From Brumicola pallidula DSM 14239 = ACAM 615 (GTDB lineage Bacteria; Pseudomonadota; Gammaproteobacteria; Enterobacterales; Alteromonadaceae): a stretch of DNA of 64,000 bases. The notes under the pieces are model-generated. The model did no database searches and was not told the DNA's origin. It was given only the letters and a program-made list of their open reading frames with translations. Made by a program: the position numbers and the translations under genes. Shown piece by piece: positions 45,032 to 54,972 of the stretch. The stretch's first letter is position 1. Each line of letters begins with the position of its first letter. The stretch covers positions 124,001 to 188,000 of the forward strand of contig NZ_AUAV01000012.1 of assembly GCF_000428905.1 (NCBI RefSeq), given 5' to 3'.

Positions 45032-45943
45032 TCACAATGTAGGGCAAAAATTCTTCAATGGGTCTGGCAAATATGGATTAGTTAATCGAAACGTTGTGCG
45101 TGTCCGCAAAGCTAATCGGTTGATTAGATTTGGATGATGCTCTTCGAATAATGATTCATGTTTGCCATTCGCTATGGCTGTTGTTAAACCGCTTTCAATT
45201 ATACTGACAAGATCTTGTCTATCTGAGTGAATATAAAAAACTAAGGGCAGTGGATAGTAGATTAATATAGTTGGTTCTAGTAATAATCCTGCTTTTTCAC
45301 CGCTAAACTGCGCAAAAATTGATTCTATCTCATTCGCCCCTAAGGCAATGTAGTCAAACTCTTGGTTTAATAAGCGCATAAAAAGATCGTCTAAGCTGCC
45401 TTTTTCCGACACATTAAAATCGTTATGCCTAAACAAATCAGCATCGGCCCAAGTGGCAGGAATACCAATAGTCATTTGCTGTAACTGGCGGACACTATTA
45501 ATGTTGGCAAAACGTTCAGCCTGTTTTTGCGGTATTACCAGTAAACGGTGTCCTAAAACACCTCGGCAAACAGGTATTTCAATAATAGTCGTGGGCTTAC
45601 CTGAAAATTTTTGATTACCCGCCACACTGACGAGTAAATCACAACCCTTAGAGAAAATATTGCCCTCATCCTCGGCGGCTGGATAATCACATTCATCGAC
45701 TATAATGTCAGCATCGGTTATGCCTGCTTCTTGCACGCATAAAGACAGTAATTGCTTCTCATAATTGCGCCTAGTTGGCGATTTATTGCCATTCCAAAAA
45801 TGTATTTTTTTTTCGTTAATTACCATTTTTTGAGCTTCTAGACAAAACCATATCGTGATCCATAAAGACCGATCCTTATCTTTTGGGTGCTGGTGAGTTT
45901 TATTCTGGCATACAAAGTCATTAAATATCATTTTGCATGTCAT
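45032..45943 (-). CDS. Periplasmic-binding-fold (SBP_bac_3-like) protein of unclear location
   Basis: 303 residues. The substrate-binding fold is visible from RLLVIPQKQAERFANINSVRQLQQMTIGIPATWADADLF, FMRLLNQEFDYIALGANEIESIF and the C-terminal LYYPLPLVFYIHSDRQDLVSII. A normal signal peptide is not evident; a weak hydrophobic stretch is at about 26-35 (SLWITIWFCLEAQ). The start may be wrong or the protein may be cytosolic. It is divergent from the hybrid histidine kinase gene (443 bases), so it could provide an amino-acid-like ligand signal, but that is speculation. Confidence 0.6.
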   Translation of the reverse strand: MTCKMIFNDFVCQNKTHQHPKDKDRSLWITIWFCLEAQKMVINEKKIHFWNGNKSPTRRNYEKQLLSLCVQEAGITDADIIVDECDYPAAEDEGNIFSKGCDLLVSVAGNQKFSGKPTTIIEIPVCRGVLGHRLLVIPQKQAERFANINSVRQLQQMTIGIPATWADADLFRHNDFNVSEKGSLDDLFMRLLNQEFDYIALGANEIESIFAQFSGEKAGLLLEPTILIYYPLPLVFYIHSDRQDLVSIIESGLTTAIANGKHESLFEEHHPNLINRLALRTRTTFRLTNPYLPDPLKNFCPTL

Positions 45944-46386
45944 TGAAAGTTTGTTGAGGTAAAAAATAATAAAGGAAATAAGATAGAGGGTGATTGAACT
46001 GAGCTTCGGGTAACCGCTAGATCGTTGGCATAGTTGTTATTCCGCTATTTACCCAAAAGCGGCTTACCCAAAAGCGGCTTACCGAAAAGCGCCTTACCCA
46101 AAAATCAGTGATAGTTAGTCGCTGAATAACTCAAAAATACATAGATGACGATACATACACAAATGCGTAGGCACACACAAATGAGCCTAAAGTATCTAGT
46201 AAACAGGATGTTGAGTGTACAAATCGATAATTTTTATCTCTTCAAGGGTTGATATTACTTGAATATATAAATTAGACTAAAGTATAGCGCCTTAGAATAA
46301 TCAAATTTGTTCGCTTTATTTGAAATTTAATAATGGTTTAAGGTTCGTCGTACTTTTCAGATTTGCATAAAAAATAAGAGATCAGA
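45944..46386. other. Divergent intergenic region between binding-protein and kinase genes
   Basis: 443 bases with no gene. It holds the 15-bp tandem repeat at 46049-46108 and AT-rich sequence up to the kinase ATG. Confidence 0.35.
46049..46108. repeat. 15-bp tandem repeat (TTACCCAAAAGCGGC, four copies)
   Basis: Units at 46049, 46064, 46079 (two changes) and 46094 (degenerate). It is not coding in any convincing frame. Location in the divergent promoter gives it regulatory potential; it may also be neutral slippage. Confidence 0.75.
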
Positions 46387-48738
46387 ATGTTAGCAACTTC
46401 AGTGTTTTTCGAAAATATTGACTATATATTTTTCAGATGTAACAGCAAACATATAATAGAGCACTGTAATCCCTTTGCATCAAAGGTAACGGCTTCTCAT
46501 CAAAAAGTCTTTCTTGGCAGCAGTTTTCTTTCGTTTTTTCATGTTGATGACAAGGAAGATGTGGCTCAAAAATTGACAAAAAAGCAGTCGATTAGTCAAC
46601 ATTATACCCATCGTTTGTGCAAAGCAGATGGCAGTTACTTTTGGATTAAGTGGCAGTTTTATCGAGACGAAAATTCAAGCGAATATTATATAATAGGCGA
46701 AGATACTTCTGAATTGAAACGAATTAACTCAGCCTTTACTGCACTTGAAACTGTCACCGATACTGGCTATTGGGAAATTGATTTAGATACAAGCCAGTTG
46801 TATTGGTCTGATTATGTCCATCGTATTCACGAAACAGATCAGCTCACTTTCAAACCTAAACTCGATGACGGTATAAAGTTTTATCACCCTGATGCAATTC
46901 CAACATTAACTAGTGGATTACAAAAATTAGAAAAAACAGGAGAGTCCTACTCAATTGATCTAAATTTCATTACCAATAAAGGCAAAAATCTAATAGTTAA
47001 TGCCACTGGTTTTTCGGAAGTGATTAATGGGCGCGTAGTGAGAAACTTTGGAACATTCAAAGATCTCACGATGCAAAAAGAGGATGAAATATTACGACAA
47101 GGGCTTGAGCAGCGCATTGTTCTTGCGCTCAAAGCTGCGAAAATTGGAGTCTGGGACTACGATATAGAGAATGACCATTTAATATGGGATGACCGATTAT
47201 TTGAAATTTATGGATGCAGTCGAGATTCGTTCAAAGGCCGTTTGCAAGATTGGAGTAACTCGGTTTTCCCTGATGATCTTGACGCAGCTGAAAAGGTGTT
47301 TGCGCAGGCAATAAAGAGCCATACCTATTTTAACCATGAATTTAGAGTGATCACGGATACCGGCGAAATTCGAAGCGTACTGGGAATGGCAGCGTGTATC
47401 TATGATGTCAATAACAACCCAATTAAAGTCACCGGCGTGAATATTGATCTGACGGAATCGAACCGTATAAAAAACGACTTAAAAGCGATTAGTGAACGAG
47501 CCCAACATAGTGCTCAATTGGCTGAAAAAATGGCTGAAAAAGCAAAAGCAGCCGATTTACAAAAGAGCGCCTTTTTAGCAAACATAAGTCATGAAATTAG
47601 AACCCCAATTTCCGGTGTGATTGGGCTAGTTGACATGTTATTAGACGATGCTGAGGTTAATCAAATAAGTGAAGATAAACGTCAATATTACTTAGGGTTA
47701 ATTAAAAGTAGTTCACGTCATTTGCTCAGTATTATTACGGATATACTCGACTTTTCTAAAATTGAAGCAGGTAAAATTAGCATCACTAACCAACCATTCG
47801 ATCTGCTTCAGTTAGTTGAAGAATTAATCAATGATTTTAAACATAGAGCAGCAGAAAAAAGTCTCAAACTTGATTACCTGTCAGCGGGTATGGAGGTAGG
47901 TCTGTTTGTTGGCGATCCCCATCGGTTAAAACAAATACTATATAATTTATTGGGGAATGCGATTAAGTTTACCCAAACCGGTACAATAAGCGTTCGTGTT
48001 CGACTTAACAAAAAAACACAAGAGCAAGCCAACTTGGTTTGTTCAGTAATTGATACGGGTATCGGCATAGAGCAAGATAAACTGTGCGTTTTATTTGAAC
48101 CCTTTGAACAAGTAGATTCAAGTGCTAAACGCAGAGCACAAGGCACAGGATTAGGCTTACCTATTTCTCGAAAATTAGTTGAGTTGATGGGGGGGAGTAT
48201 CAACGTCGATAGCGAATTTGGATTAGGTTCTAATTTTACTATTAGGATCCCGTTCGGTATATATAGCGAATCAAGCCTCACTGATGCACCAGCAAATAAG
48301 GGGGATACCGACAATATACCTGGCCACATATTTGAAAGTTGCCATGCTTTAGTCGCCGAAGATAATGACATTAATCAGCTTGTGATCCAGAACTTACTTG
48401 CCCAATTGAACATCACCTGTACCTTAGCAAATGATGGTGAAGAAGCGCTAGCGCAATTGGATGGAGAAGCGGCTGGCTTCTACAACTTCATTTTAATGGA
48501 CTGTCAAATGCCAAAACTCGATGGCTTTGAAACCACACGTCTTATTCGTCAAGATGACAAATATCAACAAGTAAAAAACATCCCCATCATTGCATTAACA
48601 GCTAACGCCATGGCGAGCGACAAGGAAAAATGTTTTGAGGCTGGCATGAATGGATACTTATCCAAACCGGTCACTAAATCCATACTCAGCGACAAAATTA
48701 TAGAGCTATTACAAGACTCAAAAGATACTAATACGTAA
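46387..48738 (+). CDS. Multi-PAS hybrid histidine kinase
   Basis: 783 residues: three PAS-like domains (about 10-120, 125-240, 250-375; PAS/PAC segments such as DGSYFWIKWQFYRDE and WDYDIENDHLIWDDRLFEIYG), a coiled linker, HisKA with His402 in FLANISHEIRTPISG, HATPase (about 505-620; NLLGNAIKFT, DTGIGIEQD, GTGLGLPISRKLVELMGG) and a receiver with Asp705 in LMDCQMPKLDG. No transmembrane helix is evident, so it is a cytosolic sensor. The partner response regulator or Hpt protein is not adjacent. Signal unknown. Confidence 0.9.
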   Translation: MLATSVFFENIDYIFFRCNSKHIIEHCNPFASKVTASHQKVFLGSSFLSFFHVDDKEDVAQKLTKKQSISQHYTHRLCKADGSYFWIKWQFYRDENSSEYYIIGEDTSELKRINSAFTALETVTDTGYWEIDLDTSQLYWSDYVHRIHETDQLTFKPKLDDGIKFYHPDAIPTLTSGLQKLEKTGESYSIDLNFITNKGKNLIVNATGFSEVINGRVVRNFGTFKDLTMQKEDEILRQGLEQRIVLALKAAKIGVWDYDIENDHLIWDDRLFEIYGCSRDSFKGRLQDWSNSVFPDDLDAAEKVFAQAIKSHTYFNHEFRVITDTGEIRSVLGMAACIYDVNNNPIKVTGVNIDLTESNRIKNDLKAISERAQHSAQLAEKMAEKAKAADLQKSAFLANISHEIRTPISGVIGLVDMLLDDAEVNQISEDKRQYYLGLIKSSSRHLLSIITDILDFSKIEAGKISITNQPFDLLQLVEELINDFKHRAAEKSLKLDYLSAGMEVGLFVGDPHRLKQILYNLLGNAIKFTQTGTISVRVRLNKKTQEQANLVCSVIDTGIGIEQDKLCVLFEPFEQVDSSAKRRAQGTGLGLPISRKLVELMGGSINVDSEFGLGSNFTIRIPFGIYSESSLTDAPANKGDTDNIPGHIFESCHALVAEDNDINQLVIQNLLAQLNITCTLANDGEEALAQLDGEAAGFYNFILMDCQMPKLDGFETTRLIRQDDKYQQVKNIPIIALTANAMASDKEKCFEAGMNGYLSKPVTKSILSDKIIELLQDSKDTNT

Positions 48739-48945
48739 ATTGCGATAGAAGCTGATTTGTCTCCTTTAAAGCGATGCAACAAGGGCAGTTAAATACAGTG
48801 TAAGCGCCCGCAAAGAACTCGTATAAGTTGTTACAGAGAACGCGTGATTTGTTGGTAAATAGAACCGAATAGATATTTATAATAGTCGATCCCATTACAG
48901 TGCCTATAATCAGATCAACGATAATGTAACTAAATGAGGGTATCA

Positions 48946-50172
48946 ATGTCAGCGCGTATTCCCAGAGATAGTGATAACGACTACACCCATGAAATGGCAA
49001 AAGCCCGTCGCGATTTTGTTAAAGATAAGTGTGACGCGTCATTAGAGAACGTCGGTAGTTACTCATTCGATCCTTCTGTAACAGCTGGTAATATTGAAAA
49101 CTTTATTGGAGTCGCGCAAGTACCAATCGGCCTTGCCGGCCCTCTACTCGTTAATGGTGAGCATGCGCGAGGGGAGTTTTATGTTCCGATGGCGACCAGT
49201 GAGGGTACATTAGTTGCTAGTTATAACCGCGGTATGCGTTTGTTACGCGAGGCTGGTGGTGCGACAGTCACGGTTGTTGATGATGCAATGCAAAGAGCCC
49301 CTGTTTTTATTTTTGAAAGCGCTCGTCAAGCTAGAGATTTTGGTTTGTGGATTGAGGTCAACTTTGAGCAAATAAAAGCGGTCGCTGAAACAACCACAAA
49401 AACAGGAAAACTGCGAGATATTGAACAATATGCTGCTGCCAGAATGCGATATTTGCGTTTCAATTTCACCACCGGTGATGCCGCAGGCCAAAACATGGTG
49501 GGTAAAGCAACTTATGTCGCTTGTGAATGGATAAAAAAGAATTATCCAGACATCAACCGATATATGCTGTCAGGTGCAATGGATACGGATAAAAAACACT
49601 CGCAGCTAAATACGCTGCGGACACGTGGAAAGCGAGTCATCGCTGAAGCTATAGTATCAAGTGCGTTAATTGAAAAGGTCATGGGCGTGTCCGCAATGGC
49701 GCTTTACAAAGCCAGATCTATTACCCAAGTCGGTAATTTTATGGCGGGTTCAACCAATACCGGTGCCCATTCAGCTAATGGCATAACAGCCACCTTTATT
49801 GCGACTGGCCAAGATGTCGCTAATGTTGCAGAATCCTCATCTGCGGTTACCTATGCCGATATTGATGAACAGGGCAACTATTATTTATCCATTACTATCC
49901 CCTCATTAATTGTTGCAACCTATGGCGGCGGCACGGGGTTACCTACTCAGCAAGAGTGTTTAAAACTGTTGGGCTGTGAGGGCGAGGGGAAAGTGCGCAA
50001 ATTAGCTGAAATTATTGGTGCTACCGTGTTGGCAGGCGAGTTGTCGTTAATGAGCGCCGTATTAAGCGGAGACTGGGTAGCCAGTCATGATAAATTAGGG
50101 CGAAATGGTAAGGTTCAGCATAGTTCGCATACAAGGTCCTCGGGTACGCTTGAGCGCGACAGTGATGAATAG
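48946..50172 (+). CDS. Hydroxymethylglutaryl-CoA reductase (HMG-CoA reductase)
   Basis: 408 residues from ATG 48946; GAGGG (48936-48940) precedes it, so I reject the upstream in-frame ATG at 48934. Conserved segments are ENFIGVAQVPIGLAGPLLVNGEHARGEFYVPMATSEGTLVAS (catalytic Glu), FNFTTGDAAGQNMV, MDTDKKHSQLN (catalytic Lys), ATGQDVANVAESS (Asp) and VASHDKLGRN (His near the C terminus). The enzyme interconverts HMG-CoA and mevalonate. No other mevalonate-pathway gene is in the window. Its neighbours downstream are an iron alcohol dehydrogenase and redox genes. Confidence 0.88.
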   Translation: MSARIPRDSDNDYTHEMAKARRDFVKDKCDASLENVGSYSFDPSVTAGNIENFIGVAQVPIGLAGPLLVNGEHARGEFYVPMATSEGTLVASYNRGMRLLREAGGATVTVVDDAMQRAPVFIFESARQARDFGLWIEVNFEQIKAVAETTTKTGKLRDIEQYAAARMRYLRFNFTTGDAAGQNMVGKATYVACEWIKKNYPDINRYMLSGAMDTDKKHSQLNTLRTRGKRVIAEAIVSSALIEKVMGVSAMALYKARSITQVGNFMAGSTNTGAHSANGITATFIATGQDVANVAESSSAVTYADIDEQGNYYLSITIPSLIVATYGGGTGLPTQQECLKLLGCEGEGKVRKLAEIIGATVLAGELSLMSAVLSGDWVASHDKLGRNGKVQHSSHTRSSGTLERDSDE

Positions 50173-50297
50173 GTTTGAGCTAATACTTTCATCTTAACAA
50201 GACATTATTAATAGTAGTTTTACATCTTTGATGTTATCAATAATGTCATTCGCAATTATATTCAGATTATGAAGACCAAGTCTAATTAAGGGCACTT

Positions 50298-51461
50298 ATG
50301 TCGACACAAATTGTACTTCCACGAATTCTTCAAATTGGCGCAGATGCAGCAAGCAAAGTGGTGGAGGTTATTAACAGTTTGGGTTGTTATCGTCCGATTA
50401 TTTTAACCGATAAAACCATGGTTGAACTCGGTTATGTTCAGGCCCTATTAGCGCAGTTTAACGATTATGAACAATTGCCAGATGTATTTGACAATACAAT
50501 ACCTGAGCCAACAGTTGCCTCAATTATACTAGCGCTGAAAAAAGTCAAAAGCGAACCTTACGATTGCATCATTGCCTTAGGTGGCGGAAGTCCTATTGAT
50601 AGTGCAAAAGCAGTGGCCGTGCTAGCTATGCTGGGTGGCGAAATGAAAGACTATAAGTTTCCTCATATACAAACGCAGCCAGGTTTACCTGTCATCGCGA
50701 TCCCCACTACTGCAGGTACAGGCTCTGAAGTCACCAAGTTTACTATTATTACAGACCAAGATACGGATGAAAAAATGCTTTGTGCCGGTCCTGGCTTTAT
50801 GCCCGCCGCCGCACTTATCGACTACACGCTGACCTTGAGTTTACCACCACGCACCACCGCCGATACTGGCATTGACGCACTAACTCATGCAATTGAAGCT
50901 TACGTAAGTAAAAAAGCAAATCTATACAGCGACAGTCAAGCGTTAGCGGCAATGAAGTTGCTTGCGCCGAACTTGCGAGAAGCCTATCGCAATGGAAAAA
51001 ATAAAGCCTCTAGGGAAGCAATGATGTTAGGTGCTACGTTGGCAGGCTTAGCATTTTCCAATGCATCAGTCGCCTTAGTACATGGAATGAGCCGCCCGAT
51101 TGGGGCGTTTTTTCATGTCCCTCACGGTTTGTCCAATGCGATGTTATTGCCAAGTGTAACTGCATTTTCGATACGAGGTGCATGCTCGCGCTACGCTACC
51201 TGCGCCCGAACTATGGGTATTGCGACAAACGTGGATCCTGATGAGTATGCTTGTGGACTCCTTATTAAAGAGCTACAACAACTTAATGATGACCTTAATG
51301 TGCCGACGCCTGAGGATTTTGGTATTGAAAAGGAGGCCTTTTTTGAGGTTTGTGAAACCATGGCCAAACAAGCATTGGCCTCGGGCTCACCGGGAAATAA
51401 TCCTATTGTGCCTAGCATTGAGGAAATGGTAGCGATTTATCATGGGCTTTGGAACATGTAA
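50298..51461 (+). CDS. Iron-containing alcohol dehydrogenase
   Basis: 387 residues of the group III (Fe-ADH) family. NAD-binding GGGSPIDSAKAVAVL near 97, then PTTAGTGSEVTKFTIITD near 138 and metal-binding stretch DALTHAIEAYVSKKANLYSD near 195, plus HGMSRPIGAFFHVPHGLSNAMLLP near 262 with the His ligands. It likely reduces an aldehyde or oxidises an alcohol in the cytosol. It follows HMG-CoA reductase by 125 bases on the same strand. Substrate unknown. Confidence 0.88.
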   Translation: MSTQIVLPRILQIGADAASKVVEVINSLGCYRPIILTDKTMVELGYVQALLAQFNDYEQLPDVFDNTIPEPTVASIILALKKVKSEPYDCIIALGGGSPIDSAKAVAVLAMLGGEMKDYKFPHIQTQPGLPVIAIPTTAGTGSEVTKFTIITDQDTDEKMLCAGPGFMPAAALIDYTLTLSLPPRTTADTGIDALTHAIEAYVSKKANLYSDSQALAAMKLLAPNLREAYRNGKNKASREAMMLGATLAGLAFSNASVALVHGMSRPIGAFFHVPHGLSNAMLLPSVTAFSIRGACSRYATCARTMGIATNVDPDEYACGLLIKELQQLNDDLNVPTPEDFGIEKEAFFEVCETMAKQALASGSPGNNPIVPSIEEMVAIYHGLWNM

Positions 51462-51579
51462 ACACGCAAATGAAAGCGCTGACTTAGGGAGTCAAGCTTG
51501 GTTAATTAATTTGCTAAGCAAAACCAACATCGACTTTATACAAAAACTGACAATTAACCAATATAAGATGACTTAATAA

Positions 51580-52905
51580 ATGATAACACTGGAAACCCAA
51601 AATTCAGCTCTCAATAGCCAAGAAAATATCATTATTGTGGGTGGTGGGGCGGGCGGCTTAGAACTTGCCGTAAAACTTGGACGACGTTACAAAAACAAAG
51701 CGCGCAAAGTTATTTTAGTAGATAAAAACCGAACACACATCTGGAAGCCACTATTGCATGAGGTTGCGGCAGGGTCCCTCGATCCTGACATAGATGGGGT
51801 TGATTATTTGTCGGTAGGTAATAAAAATGGTTTTATTTTTCATTTAGGCAGTGTGGTTGAGCTTGACCGAAAAACTAAAAAAATCACCTTGGCTCCGTTG
51901 TTAGACGATGACGGCAATGTGATACTCAATTCACGAGAATTAGAATACGTAAAGCTGGTTTTTGCGATTGGTTCGGTAACCAATGACTTCGGCACAGGGG
52001 GTGCTAAAGAACACTGTATATTTTTAGATTCACCTGCAAGTGCTCAAAAATTTCATATTAAGTTACTCAATGAATTTTTAAAATTACAATCTGACGACAA
52101 CAATCACAGCTTAGAAATTGCTATCGTTGGAGCTGGAGCGACCGGCGTTGAGTTGGCCGCTGAGCTTTATAAAACCTCTGAACTACTTAAGTCATATGGT
52201 TATAATCACCTGTCGAGCAACCGACTCAAAGTTACCGTAGTAGAAGCTGGTCCTCGGATATTGCCGGCGCTACCGGAAAGAATTGCTAAGATTACCAAAC
52301 GGGAGTTAGAGAAATTAGGGGTTGAAATATTACTCGATACAGCAGTGTCTGCAGCAGAAACAACAGGGCTGCATACAAAAGACGGTCGATTTATTAGCAG
52401 CCGCATGTCGGTATGGGCAGCCGGCATAAAAGGACCAGATTTTTTGGCCAACATAGGCGGCCTAGAAACTAATCGAATTAATCAAATTGTGGTCACGCCG
52501 CAATTAGTCAGTGTCACTGATGAAAATATCTATGCCTTGGGCGATTGTGCTCATTGCTTAATGCCGGATGGTTCTAAAGTGCCGCCGCGTGCGCAGTCTG
52601 CCCATCAAATGGCCAGTCATGTATTCAATAATATTAAACTGCTTGATGAAAACAAACCGCAAACCGATTACAAATATGTAGACTATGGCTCCTTAGTTTC
52701 ATTATCAACCTATTCAACGGTTGGGAGTCTTATGGGTAATCTGACGAGCGGCAGCATGTTTATTGAGGGCCGTTTAGCACGTATTGTTTATATCAGCCTG
52801 TATCGAATGCATCAAGTGGTTATTTATGGCAAATTCAAAACGCTGTTATTCATGTTCGCCAGTCGTATTAACAATAGATTACGACCCAACTTAAAATTAC
52901 ATTAA
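51580..52905 (+). CDS. FAD-dependent NAD(P)H oxidoreductase, NDH-2-like
   Basis: 441 residues. First Rossmann motif IIIVGGGAGGLELAVKL (about 17-33), second AIVGAGATGVELAAEL near 183 and the FAD-closing IYALGDCAH near 312 identify a two-dinucleotide-binding flavoprotein of the type II NADH dehydrogenase family. The C-terminal region (LVYISLYRMHQVVIYG, then basic FASRINNRLRPNL) may form the membrane-binding amphipathic helices. It would oxidise NADH and reduce quinone without pumping protons. It follows the alcohol dehydrogenase gene by 118 bases. Confidence 0.85.
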   Translation: MITLETQNSALNSQENIIIVGGGAGGLELAVKLGRRYKNKARKVILVDKNRTHIWKPLLHEVAAGSLDPDIDGVDYLSVGNKNGFIFHLGSVVELDRKTKKITLAPLLDDDGNVILNSRELEYVKLVFAIGSVTNDFGTGGAKEHCIFLDSPASAQKFHIKLLNEFLKLQSDDNNHSLEIAIVGAGATGVELAAELYKTSELLKSYGYNHLSSNRLKVTVVEAGPRILPALPERIAKITKRELEKLGVEILLDTAVSAAETTGLHTKDGRFISSRMSVWAAGIKGPDFLANIGGLETNRINQIVVTPQLVSVTDENIYALGDCAHCLMPDGSKVPPRAQSAHQMASHVFNNIKLLDENKPQTDYKYVDYGSLVSLSTYSTVGSLMGNLTSGSMFIEGRLARIVYISLYRMHQVVIYGKFKTLLFMFASRINNRLRPNLKLH

Positions 52906-52948
52906 TAGTTAGCGTCGTTTACTACACCCTACAAGCTTTAAGGATTTT

Positions 52949-53620
52949 ATGAATTTTGCAGAATTCGCTGCGTCACGAAAAAGTGTTCGTGGCTTTAACA
53001 AAAAAGCAGTTTCCAAAGAAATAGTTGACGCAATTATAAATGCCGCCAAATGGGCACCTTCTTCCTACAACACACAAACTTGGCGAGTGCATGCGGTGAC
53101 TGGCGATGTCTTGGATAAGATCCGCGAGGGTAATACGCAAGATACAATGGCTGGAAAGCCCCATGTCCGTGACTTTCCGTACAAGGAAGATTACGTTGGT
53201 GTGCATAGGCAACGCCAGATTGATGTAGCAGTGCAACTATTTGAAGTCATGGGCATAAAGCGAGAAGACAAAGAAAAGCGTATGGATTGGATGATGAGAG
53301 GTTTTCGTCAGTTTGATGCCCCCGTATCACTTGTGTTGACTTACGATAAGTCCTTAGAGCCTGCTGGTATTACGCAGTTTGGTTTGGGCTCATTAGCTTA
53401 CGGCATCGTCTTAGCAGCTTGGGATCTTGGATTGGGATGTGTCATTAATGGCCAAGGTATTATGCAATCAGACGTGGTTCATAAATACGCGCAAATACCA
53501 GATACCGAAGCAATTATGATTTGTATTGCACTAGGATATCCGGATGAAAATTTTGCCGCCAATGAAGTACGCTCAGTACGAGTAGATAATAAAGAATTTG
53601 TGAGTTATCACGGTTTCTGA
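52949..53620 (+). CDS. Nitroreductase family protein
   Basis: 223 residues, FMN-binding nitroreductase fold: RKSVRGFNKKAVSKEIVDAIINAAKWAPSSYNTQTWRVHAVTG (FMN site), then FGLGSLAYGIVLAAWDLGLGCVINGQG and EAIMICIALGYPDENF. These enzymes reduce nitro or quinone compounds with NAD(P)H. It lies 43 bases after the NDH-2-like gene and probably belongs to the same transcript. Substrate unknown. Confidence 0.88.
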   Translation: MNFAEFAASRKSVRGFNKKAVSKEIVDAIINAAKWAPSSYNTQTWRVHAVTGDVLDKIREGNTQDTMAGKPHVRDFPYKEDYVGVHRQRQIDVAVQLFEVMGIKREDKEKRMDWMMRGFRQFDAPVSLVLTYDKSLEPAGITQFGLGSLAYGIVLAAWDLGLGCVINGQGIMQSDVVHKYAQIPDTEAIMICIALGYPDENFAANEVRSVRVDNKEFVSYHGF

Positions 53621-53971
53621 ATGGGCCACTGGATTTTAGCCAAAGCGTAATCCTAAAATTAGATAAAAAATTGGTCGGTGTTTGCCTACAACAATTGCGG
53701 CAACAGCATTACTAGCATCTGCTTAAACATGGTGTGTATGAACAATAATATCAGTCGATCATTCTACCTACTTCTGCCACCCTTTCATTTAAATAGGTTA
53801 ATCAAGGATGAGTGTTGCTGGCATTGCAGCAAACTCCACAATACAAACATTACCGCCCTAGATTCGAATCATCGCCTCCAAGCGAGTTAACCGCGGGGTA
53901 CAAAATGCGGCTAACAGCTTTGGGCAAGCACCGAGACTACTAACAAACGTATGAAGTCGGGCCCGGCATAG
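53621..53971. other. Intergenic stretch after nitroreductase
   Basis: 351 bases. A 70-codon plus-strand frame (53678-53890) has no ribosome-binding site and an unconvincing composition; I see no gene. Confidence 0.3.
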
Positions 53972-54337
53972 CTATGTCTCAATCTGCCGCGCGCGGCGCA
54001 CTGCAATAAAGCTCTTAATGTAGACAAACAGTGCGAACAGACTGACGGCCATCATTACTCCCACTCGAAACACGGCAACCATATCGTCCCGTCCAATAGA
54101 GCCTATTAGTGGCATGATTAGCGCTATGGTAATCAGTAGGGTTAACCCAGCAACCGCGTGAGCAACAACTTTGTTTTCCTTTTTAAAAAACGGAATCAAC
54201 AATGCGAGAACGACGCCAAAAATCACGGGGATCAATATCGTCGTAGAGCGCGACTCTGCTGCCACATTCAGATACGCCCAAAGGCCGAATACCACCAAAA
54301 CGGCGGAGTTAAAAATAGTTGCTTGATATGGTTTCAT
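53972..54337 (-). CDS. Hypothetical four-helix membrane protein
   Basis: 121 residues, with GAGAG before the ATG. Four membrane helices are evident (about 8-25, 33-48, 58-80, 86-110), with a short positively charged C terminus (RRARQ). It resembles small TMEM14-like membrane proteins but no firm match is claimed. It borders the decayed region to the right. Confidence 0.6.
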   Translation of the reverse strand: MKPYQATIFNSAVLVVFGLWAYLNVAAESRSTTILIPVIFGVVLALLIPFFKKENKVVAHAVAGLTLLITIALIMPLIGSIGRDDMVAVFRVGVMMAVSLFALFVYIKSFIAVRRARQIET

Positions 54338-54402
54338 TTATTTCTCTCAGTTTCTCAGTGAATGACACAGAGCGGTCCCCAACTCCAAGTGCAACATCCG
54401 GA

Positions 54403-54570
54403 TTAGCGAACGCCTGATAGCGCTTCTTGGGTACGTTTCATCAGTTCTATAAACACTTCCAGCGGTGGCTTGAAGCCTAACCGATTTCTGAGCCGTATGT
54501 TGAGCTGAATGGCAAAATAATCCAAATAATTTGGACTGAACACAGCCAGATTAGTTCCCTTGAGTGTGCA
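54403..54570 (-). mobile_element. IS30-family transposase C-terminal remnant
   Basis: A 55-codon frame on the minus strand ends at TAA 54405-54403 and begins right after TAA 54573-54571. It encodes KGTNLAVFSPNYLDYFAIQLN followed by RLRNRLGFKPPLEVF, the C-terminal pattern of IS30-type transposases. The N-terminal part and terminal inverted repeats were not found. Dead element. Confidence 0.65.
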
Positions 54571-54972
54571 TTAATTGAATGCAGTTGTTTGGACAACCAC
54601 GTTGCAAGTGTTCGGTGACCATAACGACTATATTTTACTGTATTAACTATATATCAATAGGCACGTCGTAATTAATAAAATATCGATAAAGATAATGCCG
54701 GAATGAAACACGTTGGTTAATCCGTCAGATAAAAGCAATTTTTTGGGCCACATCGCAGTAGCGACTCCTTAGTACTTGACCAGCATGAGATAAAAATCGT
54801 TTGCCGTAGTCTGCTAGTAATTCAAAAATAACTACTAGGTCCCGCGCAGGTATAGGTTTTAGACATTGCTGCTTTACATTCTTACTCGCACAGCGATTCA
54901 TCAAATAACAGCTAAAGAGGAAATCAATATCGGCATAAATCGGTTGAAATCTCTACTTAGTTTCCACCTTAA
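54571..54972. other. Decayed intergenic stretch between transposase remnant and DNA-binding-like fragment
   Basis: About 400 bases without an intact gene; short interrupted frames only. It is flanked by remnants on both sides. Confidence 0.3.

Noticed and set aside
46049-46108. 15-bp tandem repeats as a CRISPR array
   Set aside because: Contiguous units, too short and without spacers.
47874-48371. 165-residue minus-strand open frame
   Set aside because: Antisense shadow inside the hybrid histidine kinase.
53678-53890. 70-codon ORF after nitroreductase
   Set aside because: No ribosome-binding site and cysteine-rich, random-looking translation.
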